This document shows, one piece after another, positions 39,501 through 47,530 of a stretch of 64,000 bases of DNA (position 1 is its first letter; every line of letters starts with the position of its first letter). The position numbers and the translations under genes were made by a program. The stretch is taken from positions 45,003 through 109,002 of the forward strand of contig JBMDXB010000128.1 in NCBI GenBank assembly GCA_048594885.1, in the 5' to 3' direction. The DNA comes from JBMDXB01 sp048594885. Its GTDB lineage: Bacteria > Acidobacteriota > Vicinamibacteria > Vicinamibacterales > 2-12-FULL-66-21. Under the pieces are notes generated by a model. The model had not been told where the DNA came from and ran no database searches. It was given only the letters and a program-made list of their open reading frames with translations.

Positions 39501-39876
39501 GGCGTCGGCGAACTTCAACGTCAACCAGGGTGTCGTGCGGATCGTCACGATCAATGGGCCCGGGAGCGTGTCTGGCGGCGTGTCAGCGACGGGCAGTGCG
39601 CGCACGATCTCGTACGGCCAGGGGTCGCTGCGCGTCGAGCCGAACGGCGACACGCGGCTCGAGCCGCAGAAGCTGCTCGATCTCGGGCTGCAGAAGACGT
39701 TCATGTTCCGGGGCGGCCGCAACCGCGTGAAGCTGATGTTCGAGGCGTTCAACGTCTTCAACATCAACACCGTCACCGGTTGGGTGAGCAACAACCGCAG
39801 CGCCGTCGGCTACACGCAGCCCGCCGGCATCGTTCCCCCGCGCGTGCTCCGCATCGGCACGCAAATCGGCTTCTGA
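36598..39876 (+). CDS. Oar-like TonB-dependent receptor 1
   Basis: The 1092-residue outer-membrane protein has a signal peptide, an N-terminal carboxypeptidase-regulatory-like domain (GSIFGRVMDDSGGVLPGVTV, SVPIGTYTVTFELTGFKKAV), a plug region (IPTARDPWQIINMTPGVVAG) and a large barrel. Family members transport large ligands or act in adhesion and secretion; the ligand is unknown. GGAGGA precedes ATG 36598, which is directly followed by a second ATG. It is a close tandem paralogue of the next gene. A very strong hairpin follows the stop. Confidence 0.9.
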   Translation: MMTRGFPMRILLGVTLAGILTVWADPAHAQGMGSIFGRVMDDSGGVLPGVTVTIAGTGLQQPLVAQTSASGAYQFPSVPIGTYTVTFELTGFKKAVRQNVIIQTGFNAGIDQKLELGALTEEVTVSGASPVVDLKKTAVGGTFDLDILEKIPTARDPWQIINMTPGVVAGLNVGGSSSGQQVGLQSRGTGANVQWNLDGASVTDLSSNSSPMYYNFDSFDQIQVTNGGGDVSVQSSGLSINLITKSGSNVFKGTFNATFLNDDMQGNNVTKPLFDAGSNGFLSGSPIHKIAEASAEAGGPIVKNKLWYWGAVNKQSINVGILNFFDPGKGSVCADLVEAQRRSSAALRSAITFDNLNQVQKCLKNDWTSLKNIQWKVNYQLSTAHRFMYSFASDQKYRNARDASASTAIEATSQQYSPEPWRLPIPTHTVQHTWVANDKLVVNNSFNYMGGGFFLDYQDWKTSGSSHYLEGATDPLQYMTGARSSPDALWNVQSLRNRTTAFNSRSKVDSYQTVRKTWEAKTDGTYFTNKLGGDHSLKFGLGWRRAPILSFSHYSGGARAWVQCAGNNASNCGDGQSVAPGSATGIVPYQAVLYRDQLRNNDWRTYFGYIQDEYARGRWRIKGGLRYDWQHSKHLGGCVPAHIFRPDILPAQCDEETEVDAITGRKIQSFGNWSPRVSATYDLFGNGKTAVHASGSYYYQTKITLANSLTGLFDQPALTWGPNQASGACSTAAGASCWNDANRDTIVQANELIGTPTSSSGRFDLNTGVFAPAGNIVDPSAKIGRTREAIVGVSHELIQNLALGVDYIYRKYDRGTINYLIGYEPGAAGYPLSQIYSGPVPHTDPITGLTASYYTIPQTGTCSIEALRPPTGQGCMTPSGVGNITLTNPNYQVYQGVDITATKRYSDRWQMQVALTVQRMPDYYPDGSPSFNNPTNREFIHGYTSADLGDREWLFKASGSYTFPLEITASANFNVNQGVVRIVTINGPGSVSGGVSATGSARTISYGQGSLRVEPNGDTRLEPQKLLDLGLQKTFMFRGGRNRVKLMFEAFNVFNINTVTGWVSNNRSAVGYTQPAGIVPPRVLRIGTQIGF

Positions 39877-39881
39877 CACGT

Positions 39882-39915
39882 GTCGGAGTCCGGGGCCCGG
39901 ACCCCGGACTTCGAC
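39882..39915. terminator. GC-rich hairpin after receptor gene 1
   Basis: Arms GTCGGAGTCCGGGG (39882-39895) and CCCCGGACTTCGAC (39902-39915) pair over 14 positions with one G-U, around a 6-nt loop. Only a short T-containing stretch follows, so termination efficiency is uncertain. The next promoter begins 5 bases downstream. Confidence 0.65.
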
Positions 39916-39919
39916 TTCC

Positions 39920-39948
39920 TTGACCCCCTCGATACACGGCTGTAGGAT
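39920..39948 (+). promoter_or_regulatory. Sigma-70-like promoter of receptor gene 2
   Basis: TTGACC (39920-39925) and TAGGAT (39943-39948) are spaced by 17 bases, matching the promoter of receptor gene 1. Confidence 0.7.
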
Positions 39949-39951
39949 GCG

Positions 39952-40045
39952 CCGTCCCTTTGTGGAGGGACGGTCTCCCCGGCCGAACGCCCGTTCGGCC
40001 GCAAGGCCCGGCGTCCACCTACAGTCCGAGAGTCATTCAGGAGGG
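39952..40045 (+). promoter_or_regulatory. 5' leader with hairpin, receptor gene 2
   Basis: Stem CCGTCCC (39952-39958) with GGGACGG (39967-39973), then GTCTCCCCG and, later, GAGAGTCATT before the ribosome binding site. The stem sequence differs from leader 1 but pairing is kept. A second GC hairpin (GGCCGAACGCCCGTTCGGCC) is inserted in this copy. Confidence 0.55.
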
Positions 40046-40048
40046 GGA

Positions 40049-43000
40049 ATGATGACGCGAGGATTTCGGGGGAAAGTCCTGCTCGTCGCAGGCGTCCTGG
40101 CGTTGTGGGCTTCGTCCGCCCACGCACAGGCAATCGGTTCCATCTTCGGCAGAGTGACGGATGATTCCGGCGCGGTGCTGCCGGGCGTCACCGTCACGGT
40201 GACGGGCACGGGCCTGCAGCGGCCGCTGGTGGCGGAAACCTCCAGCGGCGGAACCTACCAGTTCCCGAGCGTCCCGGTCGGCACCTACACGGTCACGTTC
40301 GAGCTGGCGAGCTTCAAGAAAGCCGTTCGCCAGAACGTCATCGTCACCACGGGCTTCAACGCCGGCATCGATCAGAAGCTCGAGCTCGGCGCGTTGACGG
40401 AGGAAGTGACCGTCTCGGGCGCGTCGCCCGTCGTCGACTTGAAGAAGACGGGGACCGGATCCGTCTTCACACCGGAGATCCTCGACAAGATTCCGACGGC
40501 GCGCGATCCCTGGCAGATCATCAACATGACGCCGGGCGTCGTCGCCGGCCTCAACGTCGGCGGATCGACGTCGGGGCAGCAGGTGGGCCTCACGTCGCGC
40601 GGCACCACAGCCAACGTGCAATGGAACCTCGAAGGCAACTCCATCACCGACCTGTCGTCGAACTCGTCGCCGATGTACTACAACTTCGACTCGTTCGATC
40701 AGATCCAGGTGACCAACGGCGGCGGCGACGTGTCCGTGCAGTCGGCCGGCTTGAGCATCAACCTGGTGACCAAGAGCGGCAGCAACGTGTTCAAGGGCAC
40801 GTTCAACGGGACGTTCCTGAACGACGACATGCAGGTGAACAACGTCACCAAGGACCTGTTCTCCGCCGGCCAGAACGGCTTCATCTCCGGCAGCCCGATC
40901 CACAAGATCGCGGTGTGGTCGGTCGAAGCGGGCGGACCGATTCTCCGGAACAAGCTGTGGTACTGGGGCGCGATCGACAAGCAGGACATCAACGTCGGCG
41001 TGCTCAACTTCTTCGATCCGGGCAAGGGATCGTTCTGCCAGGATTTGCTCAACGCGCAGCGTGCCGGCGCGGCCGTCCTCCGGAGCACCATCACCTACGA
41101 CAACCTGTCGCAGGTACAAAAGTGTCTGCAGAACGACTGGACCGAGATTACGAACAAGCAGTGGAAGTTGAACTACCAGTTGAGCACCGCGCACAAATTC
41201 ATGTACCTGTTCGTGAGCGATCAGAAGTACCGCGATCGCCGCGACGCGAACGCCAACAACGCCCCCGAGGTGACCTCGCAGCAGTACAGCGACGCGCCGT
41301 GGAAGCTGCCGGGGCCGACACACACGATCCAGCACACGTGGGTCGCCAACGACAAGCTGGTCATCAACAGCTCGTTCAACTACGTCGGCGGCGGCTTCTA
41401 CCTGGATTACCAGGACTGGAAGACGTGCGGCAGCAGCAAGTACATCCCCGGCGAGACGAGCTTTGCGGCGTACATCGACGCCGGCCGCAGCTCACCGGAC
41501 TGCCTCTGGAACGTTCAGCCGCTGACGAACCGCACGACCGGCTTCAACAGCCGCGCGAAGACGGCGTCGTATCAGACGACCCGCAAGACCTGGGAGGCCA
41601 AGTCCGACGGCACCTACTTCCTGACGAACAAGCTGGGCGGAGACCACAGTCTCCGTTTCAGCCTGGGATGGCGCCGTGCGCCGATCATGTCGTTCTCGCA
41701 TTACAGCGGCGGCGTCCGCGCCCACTATCAGTGCGTCGGCAACTCGGCGGCCAACTGCGGCAACGGTCAGCCCGTTGCGCCGGGCACGTCGGCGACCGGC
41801 GTGGTGCCCTATCAGGCGGTGTTCAACCGCGACCAGTTGCGCAACAACGACTGGTGGACCTACTTCGGCTACATCCAGGACGAGTACAGCCGCGGCCGCT
41901 GGCGCATCAAGGGCGGCCTCCGGTATGACTGGCAGCATTCGAAGCATCTCGGCGGCTGCGTGCCGGGCAACATGATGATTCCCGATCGCCTGCCGCCGCA
42001 GTGCGAGGAGGCCACGCAGGTGGACGCGCTGAACGGGAAGAAGATCCAGGCGTTCGGCAACTGGTCGCCGCGTCTCGGTGCGACCTACGATTTGTTCGGC
42101 AACGGCAAGACGTCGATCCACGGCAGCGCGTCGTACTACTACGACACGAAGATCACGCTGGCCAACTCGCTGACGGGACTCTTCAGCGTGACGACGCTGA
42201 CGTGGGGGCCGAACCTGTCGAGCGGCGCTTGCAGCACCACGGCGGGCGCGCCCTGCTGGAACGACGCGAACCGCGACCAGCAGGTCCAGCTGAACGAGCT
42301 GATCGGCGAGCCGACGGCGAACAGCGCGCGCTTCAACACGACCACGGGCGTCTTCGCGCCGGCCGGCAACCTCGTCGATCCGAGCGCGAAGATCGGCCGC
42401 GTGCGCGAAGGCATCGTCGGCATGTCGCACGAGCTGATTCCGAACCTGGCGCTCGGCGTGGACTACATCTACCGCAAGTACGATCGCGGCACGACGAACT
42501 ACCTCCAGGGGTTCGAACCCGGCGCGCCGGGATTCCCGATCTCCCAGATCTACGCATCGCCGGTGACCTACACCGATCCGGTCAGCGGGCTCTCGGCGAA
42601 CTACTATCCGGTGCGGACGACGGGTCTGTGCCCGATCGAGTCGCTGCGTCCTCCGGCGAACGTCAACAACGGCGAAGGCTGCAGGCGGCCGTCCGGCGTT
42701 GGCAACATCACGTTGACCAATCCGGATTGGCGCGTCTACCACGGCGTCGACATCACGGCGACCAAGCGTTACAGCAATCGCTGGCAGATGCAGGTGGGAA
42801 TCACCCTGCAGGACAATCCGTCGTACTTCCCGAAGGACTCGCCGTCCTTCAGCAATCCGACCGCGTACGAGCACATCAACGGGTTCAACACCGACCGCAA
42901 CTGGATCGCGAAGGCGAATGGCGCGTACACGTTCCCGTTTGAGATCACGGCGGCCGCGAACCTGAACGTCAATCAGGGCGCCGAGCGCAGGGTCATCATC

Positions 43001-43318
43001 AACGGACCGGGCGCGGTCCCCGGCGGGCCGACAGCGACGGCTGCCTCGTCGACCATCAGCTACAACACGCTGGAGTTTCAGCCGCGGGGCACCGATCGGC
43101 TGGAACCGCTGAAGATCCTCGACCTGAGCGTCCAGAAGACGTTCCAGTTCCAGGGCGGGAAGCGCCGCGTCAAGCTGATGTTCGACGCGTTCAACGTCTA
43201 CAACGTCAACACCGTGACCGCGTGGGTGAGCCAGAACCGCAGCCTCGCCAGCTTCACGGCGCCGAACACGATCGTGCCGCCGAGGGTTTTCCGCGTCGGC
43301 ACGCAGATCGGATTCTGA
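40049..43318 (+). CDS. Oar-like TonB-dependent receptor 2
   Basis: The 1089-residue protein has the same architecture as receptor 1 and near-identical blocks over its full length (GSIFGRVTDDSGAVLPGVTV, IPTARDPWQIINMTPGVVAG, MYYNFDSFDQIQVTNGGGDV, RRAPIMSFSHYSGG). The two clearly arose by tandem duplication, with most differences in putative outer loops and near the C-terminus. ATG 40049 follows GGAGGGG and a second ATG follows at once, as in copy 1. Each copy has its own promoter, so they can be regulated separately. Confidence 0.9.
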   Translation: MMTRGFRGKVLLVAGVLALWASSAHAQAIGSIFGRVTDDSGAVLPGVTVTVTGTGLQRPLVAETSSGGTYQFPSVPVGTYTVTFELASFKKAVRQNVIVTTGFNAGIDQKLELGALTEEVTVSGASPVVDLKKTGTGSVFTPEILDKIPTARDPWQIINMTPGVVAGLNVGGSTSGQQVGLTSRGTTANVQWNLEGNSITDLSSNSSPMYYNFDSFDQIQVTNGGGDVSVQSAGLSINLVTKSGSNVFKGTFNGTFLNDDMQVNNVTKDLFSAGQNGFISGSPIHKIAVWSVEAGGPILRNKLWYWGAIDKQDINVGVLNFFDPGKGSFCQDLLNAQRAGAAVLRSTITYDNLSQVQKCLQNDWTEITNKQWKLNYQLSTAHKFMYLFVSDQKYRDRRDANANNAPEVTSQQYSDAPWKLPGPTHTIQHTWVANDKLVINSSFNYVGGGFYLDYQDWKTCGSSKYIPGETSFAAYIDAGRSSPDCLWNVQPLTNRTTGFNSRAKTASYQTTRKTWEAKSDGTYFLTNKLGGDHSLRFSLGWRRAPIMSFSHYSGGVRAHYQCVGNSAANCGNGQPVAPGTSATGVVPYQAVFNRDQLRNNDWWTYFGYIQDEYSRGRWRIKGGLRYDWQHSKHLGGCVPGNMMIPDRLPPQCEEATQVDALNGKKIQAFGNWSPRLGATYDLFGNGKTSIHGSASYYYDTKITLANSLTGLFSVTTLTWGPNLSSGACSTTAGAPCWNDANRDQQVQLNELIGEPTANSARFNTTTGVFAPAGNLVDPSAKIGRVREGIVGMSHELIPNLALGVDYIYRKYDRGTTNYLQGFEPGAPGFPISQIYASPVTYTDPVSGLSANYYPVRTTGLCPIESLRPPANVNNGEGCRRPSGVGNITLTNPDWRVYHGVDITATKRYSNRWQMQVGITLQDNPSYFPKDSPSFSNPTAYEHINGFNTDRNWIAKANGAYTFPFEITAAANLNVNQGAERRVIINGPGAVPGGPTATAASSTISYNTLEFQPRGTDRLEPLKILDLSVQKTFQFQGGKRRVKLMFDAFNVYNVNTVTAWVSQNRSLASFTAPNTIVPPRVFRVGTQIGF

Positions 43319-43326
43319 TGTACCGA

Positions 43327-43426
43327 TAGATCTCGCCTTCACAGGAGAACCGGGACAAAGGGAGCCATCTCTTCAGGAAAGAAGAATTGCTCCCCTTCTC
43401 CCGTTCTCCTGTTGACCCGAGATCTA
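43327..43426. repeat. Long imperfect stem-loop between receptor 2 and sulfatase-like gene
   Basis: An outer 9-bp stem TAGATCTCG/CGAGATCTA (43327-43335, 43418-43426) encloses a longer imperfect stem (43341-43365 with 43389-43412, starting ACAGGAGAAC/GTTCTCCTGT). It lies between two convergent genes and includes the stop codon of the sulfatase-like gene, so it may act as a two-way terminator. No run of T is present. Confidence 0.6.
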
Positions 43427-45403
43427 CCGGGCACGTACCCGTTCCAGGTTGTGGCGAGCGTTCGGTTCGTTTGGATCGAGCGTCAGCGCGCGTTTCCAGG
43501 CGTCGATCGCCTCGGGCTGGCGGCCGGTCTGCGCCAGCACGACGCCGAGCGTGGTCCAGGCGCCGGCAAGCGCCGGGTTCAACGCGACGGCGCGCCGCAG
43601 CGCCTCTTCCGCCTCGGCGTAGTTCCGCAGATGTGCGTGGACGGCGCCGATGTTCTCGTGCGCAAGGCCGTTGTCGGGATCCGCGGCGAGCAGCCGCTGG
43701 AACGTGCGCAGCGCGTCCGGCGGCCGGCCCGCCAGCATGTAGGCGTTGCCGAGCGCGATGAGCGAGTCGGGGTCGATCCCGGCGTCGTGCTCGAGCAGCG
43801 CAATCGCGCGCGCCGGCTGTCCGGACTCGGCGAGGTACTGCGCCAGCCGATTGCGCACCTCGCGCTGCGTGACGCTGTTCCGAAGCGCGAGCTCCAGCGT
43901 CTCGACGGCGTCGCGCGGGCGGCCGGTGCGCCAGTAGAGGAGCGCGAGCTTGCGGTACGCGTCCTCCGTGTCGGCACGGCGGGCGATGACGTCCCGGTAC
44001 AGCGCGATCGCTTCGTCGATTCTCCCGGCCCGGAACGCCGCCGCGGCCCGCTCGAGCGTCTGCTCGAGGACGATCAGGCGCTTCGGATCGTCCGCCTCGG
44101 TGTACGTGTCTTTCGGCCCGGCACTGCCGCCCGCCACGTAGCCCAGCGATCGCAACCGCTCGATCGTCTCCGCCGACTCCCCCTGTCCGCGCGCCGGCGG
44201 CTCGACGTTGAACGTCCGCAGGAGGTTCGCGAGCGTGCGCGTGCGCTCGGGCTGCGACGGCGCAAGGTTGTGCGCTTCGCGCGCGTCGGCGGCGAGGTCG
44301 TACAGCTCCGCGATCGGCAGATCGACGTACTTGGCGCGGCTCGAGACGACACCGCGCAACGGCGCCCAGCCACGTGTCACCGCAGGCGTCATCGCCTCGA
44401 AGTACGAGGGCCGATCGGCGCGATCGCCACGATTGATGACGGGCATCAGCGATTGACCTGACGTAGCGCTCGACGGCGCCGCAACGGCGTCGAGCAGCGT
44501 GGGAAGCAGATCGACATGACGCACCGGCGTATCGATCGTCACGCCGGTCGCGCCGTCCGCACGCGCGCGCGCCTCCGCGACGATGAGAGGGACCCGCAGC
44601 GTGGATTCATAGGCGAAGATGCCGTGCGTGGACTCGCCGTGATCGCCGAGTCCCTCGCCATGATCGGATGTCACGACGATGAGCGTCGGCCGTTGTCCCG
44701 CCCGTACGCGATCGAACAGCGGCCAGAGCGCCGCGTCCGTCCACGACACCTCGCCCAGGTACGGGTCCGACGGGAACCGGTCCGCCCACTCGCGCGGCGG
44801 ATCGTAGAGGACGTGCGGGTCGTAGAGATGTACCCACGCGAACCATTTCCCGCTCTGCGCGCCGATCCAGTCGAGCGCCGTCTTGACGACGGCGTCGGCG
44901 CGCCGCTCGCGTTCGGCGGCGTCGGCGCCGGCGGCGAGCCGGTCATCGTAGACGTCGAAGCCGCTGGCGAGCCCGAACCGGCGGTCGAGCGGGAAGCCGC
45001 CGATGAACGCGCCCGTCGCGAAGCCCTGCGTCTTCAGCAGTGTCGCCGCGGTCGGCTGTGAGGCGGCGAGTCGGTATCCCGTGTTGTCGCGGATGCCGTG
45101 CTCGTACGGATACCGTCCCGTGAGGATGCTCCCGTGCGATGGCAGCGTCACGACGGCATGGGCGTGGGCGAAATCGAAACGCGCGCCGCGCGCGGCGAGG
45201 CGATCGAGGTTCGGCGTCACGGCGCGTCCGCCGTAGGAGCCGACAGCGTCGGCGCGCAACGTGTCGATCGTGACCAGCAGAATGTTGCGATCGGCGTTGG
45301 GCTCGAGCGTGAACCACAGCGTCCGCGCGCGCCACCACCACGCGGCTCCCACCAGCAGCAGCGCGAGCGCGACGAAGACTGCGGCGGCGCGTCTCGGCGT
45401 CAT
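43424..45403 (-). CDS. Sulfatase-superfamily/TPR fusion 1 (Thr nucleophile)
   Basis: The 659-residue product has an N-terminal membrane anchor, an alkaline-phosphatase/sulfatase fold (ILLVTIDTLRADAVGSYGG, SDHGEGLGDHGES) and about six C-terminal TPR repeats. True sulfatases have C/SxPSR at the nucleophile; here it is TLPSH with Thr86, so no formylglycine can form. Thr nucleophiles are known in LtaS-like transferases and some phosphodiesterases of this superfamily, which are plausible alternatives. The substrate is unknown. It begins in an ATGA overlap with its paralogue upstream and should be co-translated with it. Confidence 0.85.
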   Translation of the reverse strand: MTPRRAAAVFVALALLLVGAAWWWRARTLWFTLEPNADRNILLVTIDTLRADAVGSYGGRAVTPNLDRLAARGARFDFAHAHAVVTLPSHGSILTGRYPYEHGIRDNTGYRLAASQPTAATLLKTQGFATGAFIGGFPLDRRFGLASGFDVYDDRLAAGADAAERERRADAVVKTALDWIGAQSGKWFAWVHLYDPHVLYDPPREWADRFPSDPYLGEVSWTDAALWPLFDRVRAGQRPTLIVVTSDHGEGLGDHGESTHGIFAYESTLRVPLIVAEARARADGATGVTIDTPVRHVDLLPTLLDAVAAPSSATSGQSLMPVINRGDRADRPSYFEAMTPAVTRGWAPLRGVVSSRAKYVDLPIAELYDLAADAREAHNLAPSQPERTRTLANLLRTFNVEPPARGQGESAETIERLRSLGYVAGGSAGPKDTYTEADDPKRLIVLEQTLERAAAAFRAGRIDEAIALYRDVIARRADTEDAYRKLALLYWRTGRPRDAVETLELALRNSVTQREVRNRLAQYLAESGQPARAIALLEHDAGIDPDSLIALGNAYMLAGRPPDALRTFQRLLAADPDNGLAHENIGAVHAHLRNYAEAEEALRRAVALNPALAGAWTTLGVVLAQTGRQPEAIDAWKRALTLDPNEPNARHNLERVRAR

Positions 45404-47526
45404 CGGCCGCCCAGGAACCCGCGCATCTGCTCGATCGCCGGTCCGTACATCGCCGGCGGCGCCGTGTCGACGAACTGGCGCGCGTACCGCCGTGCCTCGT
45501 CCGCTCGGCCGCTCTGCGCCAGCGTCACCGTCAGGTTGTAGAGCGCGTCGAACTCCGTCCCGTCGAGCTCCGCCGCGCGCTTCCAGGCGTCGATCGCCTG
45601 ATCGCGGTGTCCCCCTTCGGCGAGCGCCACGCCGAGCGTCGTGTAGGCCTTCGCCAGCGTCGGATCGATGGCGATCGCCCGCCGCGCCAGCTTCTCCGAT
45701 TCCTGCAGTCTCGCGCGCCGGGCGTCGTCCTGCTTCTCGTTCAGCGCCTGCCGCAGCTCGATTGCCGCGAGGTTCTGGTAGGCAATGCCGTTGGTGGGAT
45801 CGAGCGCCAGCAGCCGCGTGAACGTCCGGCTCGCCTCCCCGTAGCGCCCCGCCGCGCCATACGCCACGCCCAGCGCGTTCAGCGCCTCCACATCGTCTGG
45901 AGCCATCCCGGCGAGGACGGTAATCGCGCGCGCCGCGTCGGCGCCGCTTTCGGCGAGATAGAGCGCGAGACGGATCCGCACGTCGCGGTCGGGCGCGTGG
46001 TTTGCGAGCGCCTTTTCGAGCGTCGCGATCGCGAGGTGCGGACGGCCCGTGTCCCAGTAGGCGTGCGCGAGCGAGATGTAGGCGTCCGCCGTGTCGGGCC
46101 GCCGCGCGATGACGCTGTCGAAGAGCGCGATCGCCTCTTGGATGCGGCCGTTCTGGAACAGCTCGCTGGCGCGGTGCAGATCGCGATCGACGTCCACGAG
46201 GTTCTTGAGATCGTCCGCCTCGGTGTAGGTCTTTCGCTCCGGCGCCGTCCCCGCCACGTAGCCGAGCGATCGCAGCGCCGCGACCGCTTCGGCCGACTCC
46301 TGCGCCGGACGATTCGGCGGCGCGACGTTGTAGCCGCGCAGCGTGTTTGCCAGCACCCGCACGCGCTCCGGCTGTGCGGCGGCGGCGTTGCGTTCCTCTT
46401 TCGGATCGGACGCGAGATCGTAGAGCTCCGCAATGGGCAGATCGATGTACTTGTCCCTGCCGACCAGCACGCCGCGCAGCGGCGCCCACCCGCGAACGAG
46501 GTTGTAGGTCATCGACTCGAAGTAGACCGGCTTGTCCGCGGTGTCGCCACGCGCGATGGCGGGCGTCAGCGAGGCGCCAGACATCGAGCCGTCCCGCTCA
46601 ACACCGACGGCCTCGAGGATCGTCGGTGCGATGTCCACGTGCCGCACGGACGTGTCGATGGTTGTGCCCCCGCGCGATCGCGTACGTCCGGGCTCGACGC
46701 GCGCAACAATCAGCGGCACGCGCAGCGTCGCTTCGTACGCGAACATCCCGTGTGTCGTTTCCCCGTGCTCGCCCAGCCCCTCGCCGTGGTCGGACGTGAC
46801 GACGACGAGCGTGGGCCGTGCGAGCGAGGCGAGGCGATCGAACAGCGGCCCGAGCGCGCGATCGACGAATGCGACCTCGCCATCGTACGGCTGCGAGGCG
46901 TATCGCGCGGCGAACTCCTCCGGCGGTTTGTAGGGCAGATGCGGATCGAAGACGTGGACCCACGCGAAGAACCGGCCGTTCGCCGCGCCGATCCATTCGA
47001 GCGCGCTCGACGCGACGGCGTCGGCGCGACGCTCGGGCATCGTGAAGGTGATGTCCCCGCGCATCTCCGGGATGCGGTCGTCGTAGACGTCGAAGCCGGG
47101 TGTCAGGCCGAACCGCTTGGTGAGCGGAAAGCCGCCGACGAACGCGCCGGTGCGGAATCCCGCCGCTTTGAGCCGCGTGGCCAGCGTCGCCGTTCCATCC
47201 TTGACGCGGTAGCCGCTGTTGTCGCGGATGCCGTGCTCGTAGGGGAGCCGCCCCGTGAGGATCGACGTGTGCGAGGGCAGCGTCACCACCGCATGGGCGT
47301 GCGCGAAGGTGAAGCGCGCCCCGGCGGCCGCCAGCCGATCGAGGTTCGGGGTGGCCGCGAGGCCGCCGTACGAGCCGAGCGCATCGGCGCGCAGCGTATC
47401 GATCGTGACGAGCAGGACGTTCTGATCCGGATTCGGCTTGAGGACGAACGGCGGCTCGCGTCGAAACCACAGGAACGCCGCGAGGGCGGCGGCGACGACG
47501 GCGGCCGCTGCGATCGTCCGCTTCAC
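45400..47526 (-). CDS. Sulfatase-superfamily/TPR fusion 2 (Thr nucleophile)
   Basis: The 708-residue paralogue of fusion 1 has the same order: membrane anchor, sulfatase fold (metal Asp in VTIDTLRADA, TSDHGEGLGEHGE) and TPR tail. The nucleophile segment is again TLPSH, with Thr82. GTG 47526 is used as start. It lies 4 bases after the VWFA-related gene and overlaps fusion 1 by four bases, so the three form one leftward operon. Confidence 0.87.
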   Translation of the reverse strand: MKRTIAAAAVVAAALAAFLWFRREPPFVLKPNPDQNVLLVTIDTLRADALGSYGGLAATPNLDRLAAAGARFTFAHAHAVVTLPSHTSILTGRLPYEHGIRDNSGYRVKDGTATLATRLKAAGFRTGAFVGGFPLTKRFGLTPGFDVYDDRIPEMRGDITFTMPERRADAVASSALEWIGAANGRFFAWVHVFDPHLPYKPPEEFAARYASQPYDGEVAFVDRALGPLFDRLASLARPTLVVVTSDHGEGLGEHGETTHGMFAYEATLRVPLIVARVEPGRTRSRGGTTIDTSVRHVDIAPTILEAVGVERDGSMSGASLTPAIARGDTADKPVYFESMTYNLVRGWAPLRGVLVGRDKYIDLPIAELYDLASDPKEERNAAAAQPERVRVLANTLRGYNVAPPNRPAQESAEAVAALRSLGYVAGTAPERKTYTEADDLKNLVDVDRDLHRASELFQNGRIQEAIALFDSVIARRPDTADAYISLAHAYWDTGRPHLAIATLEKALANHAPDRDVRIRLALYLAESGADAARAITVLAGMAPDDVEALNALGVAYGAAGRYGEASRTFTRLLALDPTNGIAYQNLAAIELRQALNEKQDDARRARLQESEKLARRAIAIDPTLAKAYTTLGVALAEGGHRDQAIDAWKRAAELDGTEFDALYNLTVTLAQSGRADEARRYARQFVDTAPPAMYGPAIEQMRGFLGGR

Positions 47527-47530
47527 GCGT

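Noticed and set aside
41492..43342. 616-codon leftward open frame opposite receptor gene 2
   Set aside because: Antisense shadow of the receptor gene, with a similar shadow in the paralogue, so the similarity comes from the sense gene.
43424..47526. Formylglycine sulfatase annotation
   Set aside because: The required Cys/Ser in C/SxPSR is Thr in both proteins.
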